From positions 1 through 16,598 of the forward strand of contig CAZTVF010000117.1 in the NCBI GenBank assembly GCA_964616985.1: a stretch of DNA of 16,598 nt, given 5' to 3'. The DNA comes from CAZTVF01 sp964616985. GTDB taxonomy: Bacteria > Planctomycetota > Phycisphaerae > SM23-33. A program made the translations under genes and the position numbers. This document shows positions 14,077 through 16,598 of this stretch, piece after piece (positions within the stretch are counted from its first letter, which is position 1; the number at the start of each line of letters is the position of its first letter). The notes beneath the pieces were generated by a model. The model saw only the letters and a program-made list of their open reading frames with translations. It was not told where the DNA came from and did no database searches.

Positions 14077-14103
14077 GCCACCCCCAAACTTGTTTGGGGG
14101 TGA
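14077..14103 (+). repeat. CACCCCCAAAC palindrome, forward copy
   Basis: GGTGCCACCCCCAAAC, loop ttg, TTTGGGGGTG: a stem of about 10 pairs. The core GTTTGGGGGTG is shared with the copy at 14261-14293, which lies in the opposite orientation. A half-copy, GAGTTTGGGGTGAGAG, lies about 40 bases upstream. Confidence 0.8.
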
Positions 14104-14260
14104 GAGAACGACCACGGGGTCTCTTGGCGTCCACGGTCAATTCGATCGAGTTCATGTCCCGGATCGGTGATGGCGATCGTGGCTACGTGATTGTCCGCGG
14201 GGCATCACGGAAGTGACCATGCCGGTGGAGGTTAAGCTCCTTGGAATCGGTGCCGCCGTC

Positions 14261-14293
14261 GCACCCCCAAACGAGTTTGGGGGTGGCACCGCA
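14261..14293 (-). repeat. CACCCCCAAAC palindrome, inverted copy
   Basis: CACCCCCAAAC, loop gag, TTTGGGGGTGGCACCGC. Its reverse complement begins GCGGTGCCACCCCC, identical to the forward copy over the left flank and stem except at the loop. The two copies therefore form an inverted pair about 180 bases apart. Confidence 0.8.
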
Positions 14294-14317
14294 GAGGCGT
14301 GGCGGGCCGTCGGGCCT

Positions 14318-14551
14318 GACTGCCCGCCGTCGGGTTCGTTTTTCACTTTGGCCGCATCGCGCGTGGCCGCCGATGGGAATGGAGAAGCCAACTCGCTTGG
14401 TTCTGTCAAATGACGCGGGCCGCCGACGGGCATCCCTGCCGGAGTCAGGTTCGTTTTGCCGCCCCGGTCGTGGGCAATGGCGGGCGATGGGCCTGCCTGC
14501 CGTGGTCGGGTTCGTTTTACCACCCCGGCCGTGGGCAATGGCGGGCAATGG
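14318..14551. repeat. Tandem repeats with GGTTCGTTTT core
   Basis: Two 43-base copies at 14448-14490 and 14509-14551 (period 61) differ at only a few positions: GGTTCGTTTT(G/A)CC(G/A)CCCC, then GG(T/C)CGTGGGCAATGGCGGGC(G/A)ATGG. A third, partial copy around 14318-14345 shares CTGCC(C)GCCGTCGGGTTCG. On the minus strand the core reads as codons for Gln-Asn-Glu-Pro-Asp, a wording I remember as recurrent in planctomycete intergenic DNA. Confidence 0.75.
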
Positions 14552-14591
14552 ACTGATCGCCGTAACCGACGGCCTCGCCGCGGCTTTGGAG

Positions 14592-14808
14592 TGAGCGACA
14601 TTCTTTTCCGGCGGGAGCTAAGGCACGGATGGTCATGTTCTTGCGTCGCTCAGAAAGTAGAAAGTGGAGAGTAGACTGCGGGAGAAGCCAAGGCAACAGC
14701 TGTGGCCAGGGCCGTGGTCCAGGCGTCAGCCGTATCTCCCCTTTCTACTCACTACTTTCCCCGCTCTGTGAGCGACGTTTTTCCTGTGCCAGGAAAACGG
14801 TCGCTCAC
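14592..14808. repeat. Hairpin repeats bounded by GTGAGCGAC
   Basis: The clearest copy is 14768-14808: arms of 19 bases, GTGAGCGACGTTTTTCCTG and its near-complement, with a 3-base loop and 17 of 19 pairs. A related sequence, GTGAGCGACATTCTTTTCC, starts near 14592 and a GTCGCTCA end is near 14643. The material between (AAAGTAGAAAGTGGAGAGTAG and its partial complement near 14745) adds an outer imperfect inverted repeat. Confidence 0.7.
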
Positions 14809-14833
14809 TGCCAAACTCTGTGCCGAATTAACC

Positions 14834-14863
14834 TTGACCGCGGCCACGCGACAGCAGTAAAAT
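14834..14863 (+). promoter_or_regulatory. Good sigma70-type promoter before the two-frame gene
   Basis: TTGACC (14834-14839) and TAAAAT (14858-14863), each 5 of 6 matches, with an 18-base spacer. It is the best promoter in the window. A 10-codon reading frame (ATG 14865 to TGA 14895-14897) overlaps by one base the ATG at 14897 of the following frame. Confidence 0.6.
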
Positions 14864-14896
14864 CATGCCAACGGCAGTTTCCGTCTGCGTCGGCTG

Positions 14897-15282
14897 ATGT
14901 TCCAGTCGCCGGACACCGATATATATGAAATTCAGGTAGTGACGGCCGAGGATTCTGACAAGCAGGCCGTCTTGAGAGCGACGTCCAAAACCGTGAGGTT
15001 TGTGTCGCGGCATCGCCCCGAAAGGGGAAAGTTTGGCTAGAAAAGGATGCCGAGGCCACGGACGTCGATTATATCGCCCTTGATGGGGCGAGGCCTTCGG
15101 GTCATATAATTCACATGATTCACTGGAGTAAAGTCTTAGAGACGGTTGAGACTGATGGTTTCTCCCTCCACATGCAGTTGGGAATCGAACGGATGATGAA
15201 GGTTTTCTCCATGGATGGGATTCCTCAGTCCGCTAAGTCCGCTCCGTGCGTCCTGGGCGCGACGGGGTGCCCGCGTCGATAG
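14897..15282 (+). pseudogene. Small unknown gene split between two frames
   Basis: Two protein-like reading frames adjoin. The first runs 14897-15040: MFQSPDTDIYEIQVVTAEDS near its start, ending ...RHRPERGKFG-stop. The second continues from about 15031 to a stop at 15280-15282: VWLEKDAEATDVDYIALDG, then ARPSGHIIHMIHWSKVLETV. Joined by one -1 shift they give a protein of about 130 aa without signal peptide or membrane helix. G-GGA-AAG at 15025-15031 is in the correct phase for a -1 slip, and the zero-frame TAG lies two codons beyond it (15038-15040). Runs CCCC, AAA, GGGG, AAA and TTT adjoin, so a one-base indel is equally possible. The family is not recognised, there is no clear Shine-Dalgarno at 14897, and the C-terminal part may not be coding. 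The upstream promoter is the main support for a real gene. Confidence 0.4.
15080..15110 (+). promoter_or_regulatory. Candidate promoter, possibly for rny with a long leader
   Basis: A perfect -10 TATAAT (15105-15110) has TTGATG 19 bases upstream (15080-15085). If active, the transcript would start near 15117 and give rny a leader of about 300 nt. It lies inside the second frame of the split gene, so its use is uncertain. Confidence 0.35.
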
Positions 15283-15360
15283 AATCGACCGGCCGCCGCT
15301 TTCGTGCGCAGAGTGAATGTGTGACTCGAAGATCAATCCGGCCCCCCAAGGGAGGGGGCT
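15275..15360. other. Hairpins upstream of rny
   Basis: GTCGAT-aga-ATCGAC (15275-15289) is a perfect 6-bp stem that overlaps the stop of the split gene. GCCCCC ... GGGGGC (15341-15359) forms a GC stem with a 7-base loop. Neither has a T-tract. They may be repeats, weak terminators or leader structure. Confidence 0.5.
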
Positions 15361-15420
15361 CACGCCTGCTTGTCGCCATACCCACCTCGGCACCAACGCC
15401 TGTTGAAAGGGTAACGTGCC

Positions 15421-16430
15421 ATGGTAGCATTCGGGATATTGGCAGACTGGAACGCGCCGGAGATCGCCGCGGCGGCCTTCGTCGGCGCTATCATCACCTT
15501 CGCCATCACCGCCTTCATCATGAAGCGGGTGGAACGTTCTCGCCGCGACACCGCCAAGCAGGAACTGGAAGCCATCAAGCTTGCCGCCCAGACCGAGGCC
15601 CAGAAGATCATCGCCGAGGCCAAGGCCGAGGCCAGGTCCGAACTCCTCAAACTCCGCGAACGATTCGACGCCGAAACCGAACAGACCCGCCAGAACCTCC
15701 GCGCTGAAGAAAAACGCGTCGCCAAGCGGGAAGACATCATCGACCAGAAGATGGAGGCCTTCACCAACAAGGAACGCCAGCTCGACGCCTCCGAAAAGGC
15801 CGTCGTCGAGAAGGAAAAGGCCCTGGCCGCCAAGGACCACCAGCTCAACGACATCATCGCCCAGCAGAAGGCCCAGCTGCTCAAGGTGGCCAACCTCTCC
15901 GTCGAGGACGCCAAGCAGCTCCTGCTGGCCAAGGTCGAGAAGGAAGTCGAAAAGGACACCGCCCAGCTCATCCAGCATCGCATGGAAGAGGCCAAGGAAA
16001 ACGCCGAGACCCAGGCCCGCGAGATCATCATCACCGCCATCCAACGGTACGCCGCCGAGCACACGTGCGATTCCACCGTCTCCACCGTGGACATCCCCTC
16101 CGACGAAATGAAGGGCCGCGTGATCGGCCGCGAGGGTCGCAACATCCGCGCGTTCGAGAAGGCCACCGGCGTCGACGTGATCGTCGACGACACGCCGGGC
16201 GTGGTCGTGGTCTCGGGCTTCGACCCGATCCGCCGCGAGATCGCCCGCCGCTCGCTGGAGCGCCTGATCCAGGACGGCCGCATCCACCCCACGCGGATCG
16301 AGGAGATCGTCGCCACCACCGAGAAGGAAGTGAACAAGCAGGTGTACGAGTATGGCAAGGAAGCCCTGGTGGAATGCAAGGTCCGCAGCGTTCACAACAA
16401 GGCGGCGGCACTGCTGGGCGGCCTGCACTT
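15421..16430 (+). CDS. rny: Ribonuclease Y, truncated at a chimeric junction
   Basis: Membrane-anchored endoribonuclease that initiates mRNA decay. Only the first 330 or so residues are present. An N-terminal membrane helix (about 14-34) is followed by a long charged coiled coil (about 37-215: AKQELEAIKLAAQTEAQKI and similar) and the KH domain (about 224-285) with IPSDEMKGRVIGREGRNIRA, where GREG is the RNA-binding GxxG loop. Then come TRIEEIVATTEKEVNKQVYE (291-310) and ALVECKVRSVHNKAAALLG. The family then reads LGRLHFRTSYGQN and an HD domain with the catalytic His-Asp pair; here it breaks off after LLGGLHF into sequence that is the complement of an HflK gene. No stop is met before the window end. 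ATG 15421 has GAAAGGG 9 bases upstream. The catalytic domain is absent from this window. Confidence 0.92.
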
Positions 16431-16598
16431 CGCGGAAGCTGTCGATGACTTCTCGGGGCGGCTCCGCGCGTTGCAGGTTGACGCGGATCACGCTGATGCC
16501 AGCCTGATAGCTGTCCAGCGTGGATTGCACGGCGGCCTGCAGATCGGTGGCGATGACGCCCCGGTCGCGGTTCAGGATGGGCGAGAGTTCCGACCGGG
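16411..16598 (-). CDS. hflK: HflK (SPFH/band-7 membrane protease regulator), fragment
   Basis: On the minus strand, 62 codons from the window edge (first full codon at 16594-16596) to 16411 read as HflK: RSELSPILNRDRGVIATDL, then LQAAVQSTLDSYQAGISV, and RVNLQRAEPPREVIDSFREV ending QAAQQ. The TLDSYQAGI...VNLQ..EPP.EVID.FR.VQAA pattern is characteristic of the end of the SPFH domain in HflK, which with HflC forms a membrane complex around the FtsH protease. The N-terminal part lies beyond the window. After QAAQQ the expected (A/D)...ERLxNEAEAY continuation is replaced by the complement of rny, so the fragment is truncated at both ends. Confidence 0.85.

Larger units (their letters stand above)
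13937..14830. other. Gene-free repeat mosaic
   Basis: About 0.9 kb without a supportable gene. Open frames on both strands are Arg/Pro-rich and read through repeats. It contains an inverted pair of CACCCCCAAAC palindromes (14077-14103 and 14261-14293), a tandem family with core GGTTCGTTTT (14318-14551), and hairpins with GTGAGCGAC ends (14592-14808). Together these explain most of the stretch. Nothing resembling a tRNA or a known small RNA was seen. Confidence 0.65.

Noticed and set aside
14183..14601. Overlapping 120-150-codon minus-strand frames
   Set aside because: They run through the tandem GGTTCGTTTT repeats and palindromes, are Arg/Pro-rich, and have no start signals.
15178..15192. 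GTTCGATTCCC-like T-loop on the minus strand
   Set aside because: The flanking bases do not form a T-stem, and no anticodon or acceptor stem can be built around it.
15136..16530. 464-codon minus-strand frame that begins with HflK-like sequence
   Set aside because: Only its first part (to 16411) is HflK; the remainder is the complement of rny. It is not a single gene but the product of the junction.

Overview
The window is about two-thirds G+C in its genes and carries eleven protein genes or gene pieces, plus unusually repeat-rich non-coding DNA. The gene set (class II lysyl-tRNA synthetase, an RNase Y-type RNase, LolCDE/MacB-type ABC genes, glycosidase-like genes) and the non-coding DNA suggest a planctomycete, most likely Phycisphaerae. 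The non-coding DNA contains STRR-like heptamers, palindromic elements, and repeats whose reverse strand reads like 'QNEPDSG'. The assignment rests on style and memory, not on a marker-gene comparison.

Layout. 1-623: non-coding, with a 22-bp inverted repeat and an 83/84-bp tandem repeat. 659-1759: GcvT-family aminomethyltransferase behind a promoter that predicts a leaderless mRNA. 1990-3447: lysS. 3583-5244 and 5237-5938: overlapping permease and ATPase genes of a lipoprotein-export-type (LolC/E + LolD, MacB-like) transporter. 9311 back to 5985, minus strand: a three-gene operon made of an unknown 134-aa protein, a GHL6-type putative glycosidase and an M28 metallopeptidase. 9606-11654, plus strand and divergent from that operon: a second large putative glycosidase of a family I cannot name. 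12326-11754, minus: an unknown membrane protein. 12584-13474: a 3-hydroxyisobutyrate-dehydrogenase-type reductase. 13554-13805: a 2[4Fe-4S]-type ferredoxin with its own terminator.

13806-15420 has no intact gene of recognised type. It is a mosaic of palindromic and tandem repeats followed by a small two-frame gene (14897-15282). This has a good sigma70-type promoter and a GGGAAAG slippery heptamer exactly where the frame must change. It is either a decayed gene, a sequencing indel or, less likely, programmed frameshifting.

15421 to the window end starts as an RNase Y gene (membrane anchor, coiled coil, KH domain). At about 16411-16430 it turns abruptly into the opposite strand of an HflK (SPFH-family) gene, so the RNase Y catalytic HD domain is missing. 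The join lies at a short shared sequence and looks like a chimeric or inverted junction at a contig end, though a real rearrangement cannot be excluded.

Functionally, the two divergent glycosidase-like proteins lack signal peptides and have no transporter or regulator beside them. They look like a small intracellular carbohydrate-processing locus. I found no CRISPR array, tRNA, rRNA, prophage or transposase gene.
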